Shown: piece after piece, positions 1 to 8,128 of the stretch
How the letters are laid out: every line of letters starts with the position of its first letter
How positions within the stretch are numbered: the first letter of the stretch is position 1
NCBI RefSeq assembly: GCF_000364605.1
Contig: NZ_KB822580.1
Span: 128,823-192,822 of the forward strand
Direction of reading: 5' to 3'
DNA: 64,000 nt
DNA from: Nocardioides sp. Iso805N
GTDB taxonomy: Bacteria; Actinomycetota; Actinomycetes; Propionibacteriales; Nocardioidaceae
Made by a program: the position numbers and the translations under genes
The notes under the pieces: model-generated
The model's input: the letters and a program-made list of their open reading frames with translations, nothing else
Told to the model about the DNA's origin: nothing
Databases searched by the model: none

Positions 1-321
1 AGCGCTCACACGGTCGAGGGCGACATCGGCGTGCTGCGCGGTCACACGCCGCTGCTCTCGCTGCTGAGCCCGAGCCTGGTCGAGATCACCCCGGCCACCG
101 GCGCGAAGGTGTTCGCGTCGGTCGACGGCGGATTCATCTCGGTCGCCAACGATCGGGTCTCGATCCTGGCTGAGCACATCACGCTCGGCCAGGAGATCAA
201 CGCGGCGCAGGCCCGGGCCGACCTCGAGTCGGCCCAGGCCTCGGCCGGGGTGAACGCAGAGTTCGACGCCGGCGTACGCCTGGCCCAGGCCAGGCTCGAC
301 GCCGCCCTCAAGGCGTCCTGA
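1..321 (+). CDS. atpC: F1F0 ATP synthase epsilon subunit (5'-truncated)
   Basis: The reading frame is open from the first base, so the N-terminus lies outside the window. The visible 106 residues contain the epsilon beta-sandwich pattern (EGDIGVLRGHTPLLS, then GGFISVANDRVSILAE) followed by an Ala-rich helical tail. In the F1 central stalk, epsilon couples rotation to catalysis and can inhibit ATP hydrolysis. The neighbouring DUF2550 gene is the usual actinobacterial follower of the atp operon. Identification is secure from the conserved motif; only the first roughly 20 residues are missing. Confidence 0.95.
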   Translation, partial: SAHTVEGDIGVLRGHTPLLSLLSPSLVEITPATGAKVFASVDGGFISVANDRVSILAEHITLGQEINAAQARADLESAQASAGVNAEFDAGVRLAQARLDAALKAS

Positions 322-343
322 GACGCGCTGAGGTCGGTTCTGG

Positions 344-787
344 ATGACGTGGTGGGAGTGGCTGCTTGATCTTGTCGGTGTGCTGCTCCTGCTCGTCATC
401 GGCTATGGCGTCTGTCTGATGGTGCGCCGCCGGGTGATCGCCCGGCACGGCGGCACCTTCGAGCTGAGCTACCGCGTCCGGGCTGCCAAGCCCGGGCGCG
501 GTTGGCTCCTCGGCGTCGGTCGCTACTCCGGCTCCACGCTCGAGTGGTTCCGGGTCTTCTCGCTCGCGCCGGTCCCGAAGCGGACCTGGGATCGCACCGG
601 ACTGGTCTACGCGGCCAGCCGGGTCCCGGAGGGCGGCGAGGAGCTTGCTCTCTACCCGGACCACCTCGTGGTCGAGTGCCGCACGCTCGACGGTGCGCTC
701 GTCGAGCTCGCCATGGCCCCCCAGTCGTTGATCGGCTTCCAGGCCTGGCTCGAATCACGTCACCCCGGAACGGACTGGTCCCGCTGA
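344..787 (+). CDS. DUF2550 family membrane protein
   Basis: A 147-residue protein with one N-terminal membrane segment (about residues 6-26, LLDLVGVLLLLVIGYGVCL) followed by a basic stretch and a compact cytosolic domain. The pattern FELSYR...GWLLGVGRYSG...LEWFRVFSLAP matches the actinobacterial DUF2550 family as I remember it. These genes are typically found directly after atpC, as here, with a 22-base gap. Function is unknown. The start is the ATG preceding the membrane segment. Confidence 0.85.
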   Translation: MTWWEWLLDLVGVLLLLVIGYGVCLMVRRRVIARHGGTFELSYRVRAAKPGRGWLLGVGRYSGSTLEWFRVFSLAPVPKRTWDRTGLVYAASRVPEGGEELALYPDHLVVECRTLDGALVELAMAPQSLIGFQAWLESRHPGTDWSR

Positions 788-1974
788 GCGCCACCCCTTC
801 GCCACTGCAGAGCCGCAACGCCGTCGTTGCGGCTTTCGCGCTGAACGGGTTCCTGTTCGCCTCCCTGGTCTCCCGCTTGCCGGACATCCGCTCCGCGCTG
901 GACCTGACGAACAGTCAGCTCGGTCTGCTCCTCCTTGCGGCCTCCGCGGGCAGCCTGATCATGCTGCCGTTCTCCGGGCGCCTCATCGAGCGCTTCGGGG
1001 CGGCCAACGTCGTGCGCGGCGGCGCGGTCGGGGTGACGGCCGGCCTGGTGGTCGCAGCCCTCGGCGCCACGGTTGTCGAGTGGGCGCCACTGGCTGCGCT
1101 CGGCATGCTGTCCCAGGGGATGGGCATGAGCACCTGGGATGTCGCGATGAACGTCGAGGGCGCCGAGGTCGAGCGCCGTCTCGGGCGCACGATCATGCCG
1201 CGGTTCCATGCCGCATGGAGCATGGGATCGATCGCCGGCGGCGCGCTCGGCATCCCGATGGCCGCTCTCGGCGTCGCGCCGGTGATCCATCTCCTCGTCG
1301 TCTGCGTCCCGGCGTACGTCGGTGTCCTCGCCGCATGTCGCGCGTTCCTGCCGGTGCAGACGCACGCGCCCGAGCCTGCGACCTCGGGCGAGCGCCGCTC
1401 ATCGGCCTGGCGCGAGCCGCGGACGTTGCTCATCGGCCTGATGGTGCTGGCCTTCGCCGCAGTGGAGGGCTCGGCCAACGACTGGCTGTCGCTGGGCCTC
1501 ATCGACGGCTACGACGTGCCGCACTGGGTGGGCGTGGCAGGCTTCTCACTGTTCGTGATCGCCATGACGTCGGGACGCCTGTTCGGCCCGATCGCACTCG
1601 ACAGGTTCGGTCGCGCGCCCGTGCTGTGGGCCTGCACCGGCGCCGGTCTGGTCGGAGTGCTGCTCACCGTCTACGGCAGTCACCTCGGTGTGGCAGCGGT
1701 CGGCATCGTGATCTGGGGCATTGGCGCTTCGCTCGGCTTCCCGGTCGGGATGAGCGCCGCCGCTGACGACCCGCGCCGAGCGGCCGCCCGCGTCAGCGTC
1801 GTGTCCACCATCGGCTACGGCGCCTTCCTGATCGGACCGCCGTTCCTGGGTGCGATCGGTGACCGCATCGGGACCCTGCAGGCGCTCCTCGTGGTCGCCG
1901 CGCTGATGGTTCCGGCTGCGTTCAGCGTGCTCGCGGCCCGGCCTCAGCGCGTCCCGGTCGACGTCGCCGGCTGA
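784..1974 (+). CDS. Major facilitator superfamily transporter (YbjJ/fucose-permease type)
   Basis: About 396 residues with 12 hydrophobic segments and the MFS loop signature GRLIERFGAANVVRGG after segment 2. A conserved charged and polar segment (GMSTWDVAMNVEGAEVERRLGR) resembles the YbjJ-like group, whose substrates are mostly unknown. The start is uncertain. No ATG, GTG or TTG lies just ahead of the first membrane segment. CTG at 784 overlaps the stop of the upstream gene, and a GTG at 676 would add a poor Arg/Pro-rich leader read through the upstream gene. I chose 784 as the more protein-like boundary. Confidence 0.8.
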   Translation: MSATPSPLQSRNAVVAAFALNGFLFASLVSRLPDIRSALDLTNSQLGLLLLAASAGSLIMLPFSGRLIERFGAANVVRGGAVGVTAGLVVAALGATVVEWAPLAALGMLSQGMGMSTWDVAMNVEGAEVERRLGRTIMPRFHAAWSMGSIAGGALGIPMAALGVAPVIHLLVVCVPAYVGVLAACRAFLPVQTHAPEPATSGERRSSAWREPRTLLIGLMVLAFAAVEGSANDWLSLGLIDGYDVPHWVGVAGFSLFVIAMTSGRLFGPIALDRFGRAPVLWACTGAGLVGVLLTVYGSHLGVAAVGIVIWGIGASLGFPVGMSAAADDPRRAAARVSVVSTIGYGAFLIGPPFLGAIGDRIGTLQALLVVAALMVPAAFSVLAARPQRVPVDVAG

Positions 1975-1986
1975 TCCGGCCGGGGG

Positions 1987-2574
1987 TCATTCGCCCCGTT
2001 CGCTGCGTTCGCCGCCCGGCACCCAGAGCACGTCGCCACGCTCCCGGTTCGCGTGCCGGGAGAGGATGAACAGCAGGTCTGAGAGCCGGTTGAGATACTT
2101 GATCGCCAACAGGTTCATGGTCTCGGCATGCACCTCGTAGGCCGCCCACGCGGACCGCTCGGCTCGGCGGGCCACCGTGCGCGCCACGTGCAGGTACGCC
2201 GCGCCCGCGGTGCCGCCGGGGAGGATGAAGCTGCGCAGGTTGGCCAGGTCGGCGTTGTAGCTGTCGCACAGTCGCTCGAGCCTGTCGACGTACTCCTGCT
2301 CGACCCGCAGCGGCGGGAACTCGGGCTCCGCGACGACGGGGGTGGCGAAGTCCGCGCCGACGTCGAAGAGGTCGTTCTGGATGCGCACGAGGTCGGCAAC
2401 GACCTCCTGCTCCAGGGCGCCAACGGCGATCGCGACGCCGATGGCTGCGTTCGCCTCGTCGACGTCGGCATAGGCGGCGAGCCTCGGATCGGTCTTGCTG
2501 GCCTCGCTCATGTCGCCGAGCCGGGTAGTGCCGGCGTCGCCGGTGCGGGTGTAGATCCGGGTGAGGTTGACCAT
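1987..2574 (-). CDS. pduO: Cob(I)yrinic acid a,c-diamide adenosyltransferase, PduO type
   Basis: A 195-residue protein opening with VNLTRIYTRTGDAGTT, the PduO-type ATP-binding motif. LAAYADVDEANAAIG and a C-terminal RLSDLLFILSRHAN region follow, both typical of the family. It transfers adenosyl from ATP to the corrinoid, making adenosylcobalamin. This cofactor is required by the acyl-CoA mutase encoded 1.9 kb away, which makes its placement meaningful. It converges on the MFS gene and is transcribed away from the FUSC-like gene. Start is ATG at 2574. Confidence 0.93.
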   Translation of the reverse strand: MVNLTRIYTRTGDAGTTRLGDMSEASKTDPRLAAYADVDEANAAIGVAIAVGALEQEVVADLVRIQNDLFDVGADFATPVVAEPEFPPLRVEQEYVDRLERLCDSYNADLANLRSFILPGGTAGAAYLHVARTVARRAERSAWAAYEVHAETMNLLAIKYLNRLSDLLFILSRHANRERGDVLWVPGGERSERGE

Positions 2575-2609
2575 GCACCGACTCTAGGGGCGCGCAGAAT
2601 AGGAGCACC

Positions 2610-3986
2610 ATGACGACCACCTCCTGGCGTGCTCCGGCCGTGACCATGATCGCCGTGCTCGGCACCTGGTTCACGGCGTGGCGACTCGAGGTCGCCCTGG
2701 GGCTGCACCTCGACGTCGTGGTGCTGGCGACGGTGCTCGCCGTGACGCTGGCACGGGTGATGGCGAAGGAGCGGCCGCGCGTGGCTGCGCCGTACCTGCT
2801 CCGGGTGGCGGCCCTGCCGCTGATCGCGCTCGCGGCGTCCGAGGTCGGGCGACTGCTTGCGCATCACCAGGTGCTGGGTGGTGCGGCTTTCGTCGCGATC
2901 CTGGCCGGCGCCGTCTACCTCCGCCGCTTCGGCGCCTGGTGGACACGGCTCGGGACGTTGGCCAGTCTCCCGTTCATCGCGCTCCTCGTGGTGCCGGTCC
3001 CGGTCGGCGCTGCGACCGCCCGCACCTGGTGGCCGGCTCTCTTCGCGCTGGTGGCGTTCGGATGGGTGCTGGCGTGTCAGTTGCTCGCCTGGGCGACCGG
3101 CTTCGTGCCGATGCCGCGCGAGGCCCAGGGGTCGGTCTCGGCACGCCGTCCCGGCCGGCTGGCACCCAGCACTCGCATGGCCGCCCAGCTCGCCGTCGGC
3201 CTGGCCGTCTCCTACGTCCTCGGACGTTGGCTGCTGCCGGACCACTGGCCGTGGCTCGTGCTCTCGTGCTACGTCGTGTGCAGCGGGAATCGCGGGCGTG
3301 GCGACGTCCTGCACAAGGGGGTGCTGCGGTTGGTCGGCGCGCTCGCCGGGACCGCGGTCGCCACCCTCGTCGCCGGCCGGCTCGTCGCCGGCGACCGCTG
3401 GGCGATCGTGCTGCTCTTCGCCGTGATGGCGGTCGCGCTCTGGGCGCGGGAGCGCAGCTACGCCTACTGGGCGGCGGGGGTGACGGCGATGGTCGCCCTG
3501 CTTCACGGGTACGTCGGTGTCGGCGGCGCGGGCGAGCTTGGCGAGCGGCTCGTCGGGGTGGCACTGGGTGCTGCGATCGGCGTGCTCGTCTCCTGGTCCG
3601 TCCTGCCGATCCGCAGCCGTGACGCGTTCCGGAAGCGGCGGGGTGAGGCGCTGATGGCCTTGAAGCAGTTGCGCGACGCTCTCGGCCGGGGTGACGGTGC
3701 CGCGTCCGTTGCTGCGAGCGAGCGCCGCTTCGACGCCGCGGTCGACCAGTTGGTGCTGCTCGAGCCGCTGTGGCGCTTGCACGCGCGGGTCCGGCCACAG
3801 CACGCCCGGGAGCTGGGGGAGCCGGCGGTGCTGATCCGGCGGCTCGTCGAGTTGAGGGCGGATCTCGCCGTACTTCCGCCGGAGCAGGCGCTCGCGCGCG
3901 CCAGTGCGGTGCTGCGCCAGTCAGTGTCCCGTGGGAAGAAAGTGACCGGAGTGGTGCAACGCGATGGATCATCGAGCGCGTCATAG
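2610..3986 (+). CDS. FUSC-like aromatic-acid-exporter family membrane protein
   Basis: A 458-residue membrane protein with two sets of about five hydrophobic segments (roughly residues 10-150 and 200-340) and a soluble C-terminal region rich in Arg and Leu. The repeat GDVLHKGVLRLVGALAGTAVATL with following LGAAIGVLVSWSVLP matches the FUSC family (fusaric acid resistance/aromatic carboxylate efflux). Substrate is not predictable. Divergent from the adenosyltransferase gene across 35 bases. Confidence 0.75.
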   Translation: MTTTSWRAPAVTMIAVLGTWFTAWRLEVALGLHLDVVVLATVLAVTLARVMAKERPRVAAPYLLRVAALPLIALAASEVGRLLAHHQVLGGAAFVAILAGAVYLRRFGAWWTRLGTLASLPFIALLVVPVPVGAATARTWWPALFALVAFGWVLACQLLAWATGFVPMPREAQGSVSARRPGRLAPSTRMAAQLAVGLAVSYVLGRWLLPDHWPWLVLSCYVVCSGNRGRGDVLHKGVLRLVGALAGTAVATLVAGRLVAGDRWAIVLLFAVMAVALWARERSYAYWAAGVTAMVALLHGYVGVGGAGELGERLVGVALGAAIGVLVSWSVLPIRSRDAFRKRRGEALMALKQLRDALGRGDGAASVAASERRFDAAVDQLVLLEPLWRLHARVRPQHARELGEPAVLIRRLVELRADLAVLPPEQALARASAVLRQSVSRGKKVTGVVQRDGSSSAS

Positions 3987-4048
3987 TGATGAGAAGCCCG
4001 CCACATCGTGGTGGGCACGTGCTCACTTCTCGGGACGGGAGCAAGCGG

Positions 4049-4357
4049 ATGGACATCTTCATCGACGGACCCCGGCTGGTGCTGGCCGGTGACTTCGACG
4101 TGCGCAGCACCTGGGAGGTGCGCACGGCGCTCTACGACCACCTCGCAGCCCATGAGGACGACGTCGTCCTCGACCTGAGCCAGGTCGCGGCCATCGACAT
4201 GACGGCGCTCAAGGTGCTCGCCGTCGCGACCCGTTATGCGCAGGGGCACGGCCACCACCTGACCTTGCGCGGCTGCTGTCCGGCGGTGCGACGGATGCTG
4301 CTGGTCTCGCGCATGCACCGGCTGCTGGAAGTGGAGCCGTCGGCTGTCTCCGCGTGA
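4049..4357 (+). CDS. STAS-domain protein (anti-sigma factor antagonist-like)
   Basis: A 102-residue single STAS domain. After RLVLAGDFDVRSTWEVRTAL comes the strand and helix DVVLDLSQVAAIDMTALKVLA. The middle motif resembles the phosphorylatable site of SpoIIAA-type antagonists, with Asp-Met-Thr where these have Asp-Ser-Ser/Thr, so Thr would be the acceptor. Partner-switching antagonists of this type bind anti-sigma kinases, none of which is in the window. The ATG at 4049 has GGGA eight bases upstream; in-frame GTG 3986, ATG 3989 and GTG 4019 are alternatives. Confidence 0.7.
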   Translation: MDIFIDGPRLVLAGDFDVRSTWEVRTALYDHLAAHEDDVVLDLSQVAAIDMTALKVLAVATRYAQGHGHHLTLRGCCPAVRRMLLVSRMHRLLEVEPSAVSA

Positions 4358-4402
4358 GATGACGACGATGTCGGACGTGTTATTTTCCACATCGCGCGGG
4401 GT

Positions 4403-4414
4403 TACCAGCGAGTA
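4403..4414. promoter_or_regulatory. TACY-N4-RGTA palindrome upstream of meaA
   Basis: The sequence TACCAGCGAGTA ends 23 bases before the meaA ATG. Its halves TACC and AGTA form an imperfect inverted repeat. The same 12-bp pattern precedes the hydroxyacyl-CoA dehydrogenase, ccr, thiolase/epimerase and etfB genes in this window, which suggests a shared operator, perhaps for a TetR-type acyl-CoA regulator. Confidence 0.5.
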
Positions 4415-4437
4415 GACCAGGGCCTAGTCTCCGTTCC

Positions 4438-6489
4438 ATGAGCAGCGAGAAGCCCGCCCAGGAGCGCACCCCCAAGGATCGCCCCTGGGTCATGCGCACG
4501 TATGCCGGCCACTCCACGGCCGAGGCGTCCAACGCCCTCTACCGGACGAACCTGTCGAAGGGCCAGACCGGCCTGAGCGTCGCCTTCGACCTGCCCACCC
4601 AGACCGGCTACGACCCGGACAGCCCGCTGGCGAAGGGTGAGGTCGGCAAGGTCGGCGTACCGGTCCCGCACCTGGGTGAGATGCGCAAGCTCTTCGACCA
4701 GATCCCTCTCACTGAGATGAACACCTCGATGACGATCAACGCGACGGCCATGTGGCTGCTCGCCATGTACCAGGTGGTGGCCGAGGAGCAGAACCCTGAT
4801 TCCTCGCCCGAGGAGGTCGCGGCCCAGCTGGCCGGCACCACCCAGAACGACATCATCAAGGAGTACCTGTCCCGGGGGACCTACGTCTTCGGGCCGGATC
4901 ACTCGCTGCGGCTGATCAGCGACATGATCGCCTACACGGTCCACCAGATCCCCAAGTGGAACCCGATCAACATCTGCAGCTACCACCTGCAGGAGGCCGG
5001 TGCGACGCCGGTGCAGGAGGTCGCCTACGCCATGTGCACGGCGATCGCCGTGCTCGACCAGGTCAAGGCGTCGGGCCAGGTCTCGGAGGCGGACTTCGGC
5101 AAGGTCGTCGGGCGCATGTCCTTCTTCGTCAACGCGGGCGTGCGGTTCGTCGAGGAGATGTGCAAGATGCGCGCCTTCGTCGAGCTCTGGGACGAGATCA
5201 CCCGTGAGCGCTACGGCGTCACCGACGAGAAGATGCGACGTTTCCGCTACGGCGTCCAGGTCAACTCGCTCGGCCTCACCGAGGCGCAGCCGGAGAACAA
5301 CGTGCAGCGCATCGTGCTGGAGATGCTGGCGGTGACGCTGTCGAAGAACGCCCGCGCCCGCGCCGTACAGCTTCCGGCCTGGAACGAGGCGCTCGGCCTG
5401 CCCCGGCCGTGGGACCAGCAGTGGTCGCTGCGTCTCCAGCAGGTGCTCGCCTTCGAGTCCGACCTCCTCGAGTACGACGACCTCTTCGACGGCTCACCGG
5501 TCGTCGAGGCGAAGGTCCGTGAGCTCGTCGAGGGTGCCAAGGCGGAGATCGACCGGGTCCAGGCGATGGGCGGCGCGATCGCTGCCGTCGACACGGGCTA
5601 CATGAAGTCCGAGCTGGTCTCCTCGCACGCCCGGCGCCGTGCCGCGATCGAGGCAGGTGAGGAGGTCATCGTCGGAGTGAACCGGTTCGTGACCACCGAG
5701 CCGTCGCCGCTGACCGCCAACCTCGATGAGGCCATCATGGCCTCCGACCCGCTGGCCGAGCAGGCCGCCCTGACCTCGCTCGAGGCCTGGAAGACGCAGC
5801 GTGACCAGACCGAGGTCGACGAGGCCCTGGCCGCGCTGGCCGCGGCGGCCAAGAGCAATGAGAACCTGATGACCTACACCTTGGCGGCGGTCCGCGCCGG
5901 TGCGACGACGGGAGAGTGGGCGGCCACCCTGCGAGGCGTCTTCGGTGAGTTCCGGGCGCCGACAGGCGTGCAGGGCGCTGTGGGGGCGGCCGACCAGACC
6001 GGTGCGGCTGGCGAGGCATTGGCGGCCGTCCGTGAGCGCGTCCGTAGCACCGGCGAGGACATGGCTCGACTCGGGGGAAGCGGTCGGCTGCGGGTGCTGA
6101 TCGGTAAGCCCGGCCTGGACGGACACTCCAACGGCGCGGAGCAGATCGCTGTGCGAGCGCGCGACGCGGGGTTCGAGGTCATCTACCAGGGCATCCGGCT
6201 CACACCGGCACAGATCGTGTCGGCGGCCGTCGCCGAGGACGTCCACCTGATCGGTCTCTCGATCCTGTCGGGGTCGCACATGGAGCTGGTGCCGGACGTG
6301 CTGGCCAAGCTGGCTGAGGCTGGCATGGCGGATGTGCCGGTCATCGTCGGCGGGATCATCCCCGAGTCGGACGGGCACGCACTCAGGGAGATGGGCGTGG
6401 CGGCGGTGTACACACCCAAGGACTTCGGACTGACCCAGATCATGGACGGTTTCGTCGATGTGATCCGGCAGGCGAATGACCTACCGTGA
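4438..6489 (+). CDS. meaA: Ethylmalonyl-CoA mutase (adenosylcobalamin-dependent)
   Basis: A 683-residue acyl-CoA mutase converting (2R)-ethylmalonyl-CoA to methylsuccinyl-CoA in the ethylmalonyl-CoA pathway. The N-terminal barrel has TYAGHSTAEASNALYRTNL then FDLPTQTGYDPD. As I recall the families, this matches the Ecm/MeaA clade, whereas methylmalonyl-CoA mutase has FDLATHRGYDSD. The C-terminal B12 domain (about 555-683) has DGHSNG, which fits DxHxxG with the cobalt-ligand His near residue 563, plus the SxL and GG motifs (LSILSG, VIVGG). Crotonyl-CoA carboxylase/reductase, which makes its substrate, is encoded 16 kb away. A TACY-N4-RGTA site lies just upstream. A methylmalonyl-CoA mutase assignment is less likely. 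Confidence 0.92.
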   Translation: MSSEKPAQERTPKDRPWVMRTYAGHSTAEASNALYRTNLSKGQTGLSVAFDLPTQTGYDPDSPLAKGEVGKVGVPVPHLGEMRKLFDQIPLTEMNTSMTINATAMWLLAMYQVVAEEQNPDSSPEEVAAQLAGTTQNDIIKEYLSRGTYVFGPDHSLRLISDMIAYTVHQIPKWNPINICSYHLQEAGATPVQEVAYAMCTAIAVLDQVKASGQVSEADFGKVVGRMSFFVNAGVRFVEEMCKMRAFVELWDEITRERYGVTDEKMRRFRYGVQVNSLGLTEAQPENNVQRIVLEMLAVTLSKNARARAVQLPAWNEALGLPRPWDQQWSLRLQQVLAFESDLLEYDDLFDGSPVVEAKVRELVEGAKAEIDRVQAMGGAIAAVDTGYMKSELVSSHARRRAAIEAGEEVIVGVNRFVTTEPSPLTANLDEAIMASDPLAEQAALTSLEAWKTQRDQTEVDEALAALAAAAKSNENLMTYTLAAVRAGATTGEWAATLRGVFGEFRAPTGVQGAVGAADQTGAAGEALAAVRERVRSTGEDMARLGGSGRLRVLIGKPGLDGHSNGAEQIAVRARDAGFEVIYQGIRLTPAQIVSAAVAEDVHLIGLSILSGSHMELVPDVLAKLAEAGMADVPVIVGGIIPESDGHALREMGVAAVYTPKDFGLTQIMDGFVDVIRQANDLP

Positions 6490-6494
6490 CCTTG

Positions 6495-6513
6495 TTAGGT
6501 GAGCCTCACCTCT
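6495..6513 (+). promoter_or_regulatory. IdeR/DtxR-type iron box
   Basis: TTAGGTGAGCCTCACCTCT contains a perfect 7-bp inverted repeat (AGGTGAG/CTCACCT) around a central C. It agrees at 15 of 19 positions with the DtxR/IdeR consensus as I know it (TTAGGTTAGSCTAACCTAA). It lies between the meaA stop and the ATG of the small Cys protein, 14 bases from that ATG, and a ferritin gene follows. Iron-dependent control of this unit is therefore likely. Confidence 0.75.
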
Positions 6514-6527
6514 ATTAGTGTTCGGGC

Positions 6528-6713
6528 ATGGCCAAGGGCGTCAAGAAGCTACCGAAGACGGAGTGCTGCGAGTCGAAGAAGAAGTGCGACCGCTGCCCGC
6601 TCCGGATGCTGAAGGACGGCACCCTTCCGACGGGCTACACCGTCAAGCGGCGCAAGCTCGTGCGCGTCGACGGCGGTAAGGTGAGCAAGAAGCAGCTGCG
6701 CAAGGCAGCCTGA
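6528..6713 (+). CDS. Small basic Cys-rich protein, iron-box controlled
   Basis: A 61-residue basic protein with a CCx5CxxC cluster (Cys 13, 14, 20, 23) near the N-terminus and a Lys/Arg-rich remainder (TVKRRKLVRVDGGKVSKK). Four closely spaced cysteines could bind a metal or an iron-sulfur cluster, but I do not recognise a characterised family. It sits directly under an IdeR-type box and before a strong hairpin, with ferritin beyond, so a role in iron handling or sensing is plausible by context only. The reading frame has an ATG start, codon use like its neighbours, and no overlap with other genes. Confidence 0.7.
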   Translation: MAKGVKKLPKTECCESKKKCDRCPLRMLKDGTLPTGYTVKRRKLVRVDGGKVSKKQLRKAA

Positions 6714-6722
6714 AGTCCTTCG

Positions 6723-6756
6723 GATGACCGGGCCGGTCCAGACCGGCCCGGTCATC
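6723..6756 (+). terminator. Hairpin terminator between the small Cys gene and ferritin
   Basis: A perfect 15-bp inverted repeat (GATGACCGGGCCGGT and its complement) with a 4-base loop, followed by GTCTGTT, a weak T-rich tail. It lies 10 bases after the stop of the small gene and ends 32 bases before the ferritin start. Ferritin is then reached only by readthrough or by a promoter within or near the hairpin. Confidence 0.7.
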
Positions 6757-6788
6757 GTCTGTTCAGCAAACCCCATGCAAGGAGTCCC

Positions 6789-7313
6789 GTGGTCGCCGAC
6801 CGCTTCGTCGCCCAGCTCAATGTCCAGATCGGCCATGAGTTCGCGTCGCACAACCAGTACCTCGCCTGCGCTGTCTTCTACGACGCGCTGACGCTGCCCC
6901 AGATGGCGGCCTTCTTCTACCGGCAGGCCGCCGAGGAGCGCGAGCACGCGCTGATGATGGTGCAGTACCTCCTCGACACCGACGCGCACGTGGAGCTCCC
7001 CGCCGTACCGGCGGTGGTCAACGGCTTCCCCGACGTCGTTGCGCCGGTCGCGCTCGCGCTCGCGCAGGAGAAGCGAGTCACCGACCAGATCAACGAGCTC
7101 TACCGGATCGCTCGTGAGGAGATCGACTTCGCCTCCGAGCAGTTCATGGGCTGGTTCATCCGCGAGCAGGTCGAGGAGGTCTCGACCATGTCAGATCTGC
7201 TTGCCGTGGTGAGCCGCAACAAGGACGACGTCGAGCAGATCGAGGAGTACGTCGCCCGCAACCTGGGGGCCGAGGGCGCCGACCCGACGGCTCCCGCGAT
7301 CGCCGGCGCCTGA
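6789..7313 (+). CDS. Ferritin (non-heme iron storage)
   Basis: A 174-residue four-helix ferritin. Expected ferroxidase ligands are visible: Glu in GHEFASHNQYLA, the EEREH pair, Glu in ALAQEKRV, and Glu residues in FIREQVEEV. No heme-ligand Met of bacterioferritin is apparent, so it is assigned to the FtnA/BfrB-type ferritins. It oxidises and stores Fe(II) as a 24-mer shell. The start is GTG with GGAG four bases upstream. The iron box upstream of the preceding small gene fits IdeR control, since IdeR activates bfrB in mycobacteria; here a terminator hairpin intervenes. Confidence 0.92.
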   Translation: MVADRFVAQLNVQIGHEFASHNQYLACAVFYDALTLPQMAAFFYRQAAEEREHALMMVQYLLDTDAHVELPAVPAVVNGFPDVVAPVALALAQEKRVTDQINELYRIAREEIDFASEQFMGWFIREQVEEVSTMSDLLAVVSRNKDDVEQIEEYVARNLGAEGADPTAPAIAGA

Positions 7314-7374
7314 CCGCTGCGTCGAGGTCGTTCGGGCTGTTGACTCTCGAGGCCACGGCGCTCGTGGATGACCG

Positions 7375-8061
7375 TCAGAAGAGGCGGTCCTCGGCGTTGT
7401 CGAGCCCGCGCAGCGCGTCGTAGTCGACCAAGGCACACGTGATGCCGCGGTCCTCGGCCAGCACCCTGGCCTGCGGCTTGATCGCCTGCGCGGCGAAGAT
7501 GCCGCGCACCGCCCCGCCGGAGGTCAACAGCGGGTCGCGGTTGAGCAGCTCGAGGTAGCGGGTGAGCTGCTCGACGCCGTCGATCTCGCCGCGTCGCTTG
7601 ATCTCCACCGCGACCGAGAGGCCCTCGGCGTCGCGGCACATCAGGTCGACAGGGCCGATCGCGGTCGGGAACTCTCGGCGTACGAGCGTCAGCCCGGGCG
7701 CGAGCGTCGCCGGGTGCTCGGCGAGCAGCTCCTGGAGGTGCTTCTCGACGCCGTCCTTCTGCAGCCCCGGGTCGATGCCGAGCTCGTGCGAGGAGTCGTG
7801 GTGGATCTCGTCGATCAGGATCCGCAGCGTGTCCTCGCTCTTCGCGGCGCTGACGGTCCACTCGGGTCGGCCGTCCTCGGCCAGGCCCTCCTTGAAGGTG
7901 CAGGGCGGCGACATCCAGTTCAGCGGCTTGTAGGAGCCACCGTCGGAGTGGACCAGCACCGAGCCGTCGCCCTTGATCATGAGCACGCGATTGGCCATCG
8001 GCAGGTGCGCGGTCAGGCGTCCGGCGTAATCGATCTGGCAACGCGCAACGACGAGTCTCAC
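7375..8061 (-). CDS. nucS: Mismatch-specific endonuclease NucS
   Basis: A 228-residue NucS/EndoMS protein: N-terminal beta domain ([19 protein letters not shown]), then a RecB-like nuclease core with GPVDLMCRD...[27 protein letters not shown]. Asp in VDLM and the ExK of VEIKRR are the metal-binding catalytic residues. In actinobacteria lacking MutS/MutL it cuts mismatched DNA as a non-canonical repair system. The C-terminus ends in DRLF, consistent with a short clamp-binding tail described for this family. Start is GTG. It is convergent with ferritin. Confidence 0.95.
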   Translation of the reverse strand: MRLVVARCQIDYAGRLTAHLPMANRVLMIKGDGSVLVHSDGGSYKPLNWMSPPCTFKEGLAEDGRPEWTVSAAKSEDTLRILIDEIHHDSSHELGIDPGLQKDGVEKHLQELLAEHPATLAPGLTLVRREFPTAIGPVDLMCRDAEGLSVAVEIKRRGEIDGVEQLTRYLELLNRDPLLTSGGAVRGIFAAQAIKPQARVLAEDRGITCALVDYDALRGLDNAEDRLF

Positions 8062-8128
8062 GGGCGAGGAATCTACCGTGACCGACCCGATCGGTCCGCA
8101 GCCGACCCGCAGCCGACCCGTGTGTGGT

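Noticed and set aside
502..783. Upstream extension of the MFS gene to a TTG at 502
   Set aside because: It runs through DUF2550 in another frame and translates to Arg/Pro-rich sequence.
4438..6489. Reading meaA as the methylmalonyl-CoA mutase large subunit
   Set aside because: The FDLPTQTGYD segment and lone single-gene form fit the ethylmalonyl-CoA mutase group, and ccr is nearby.
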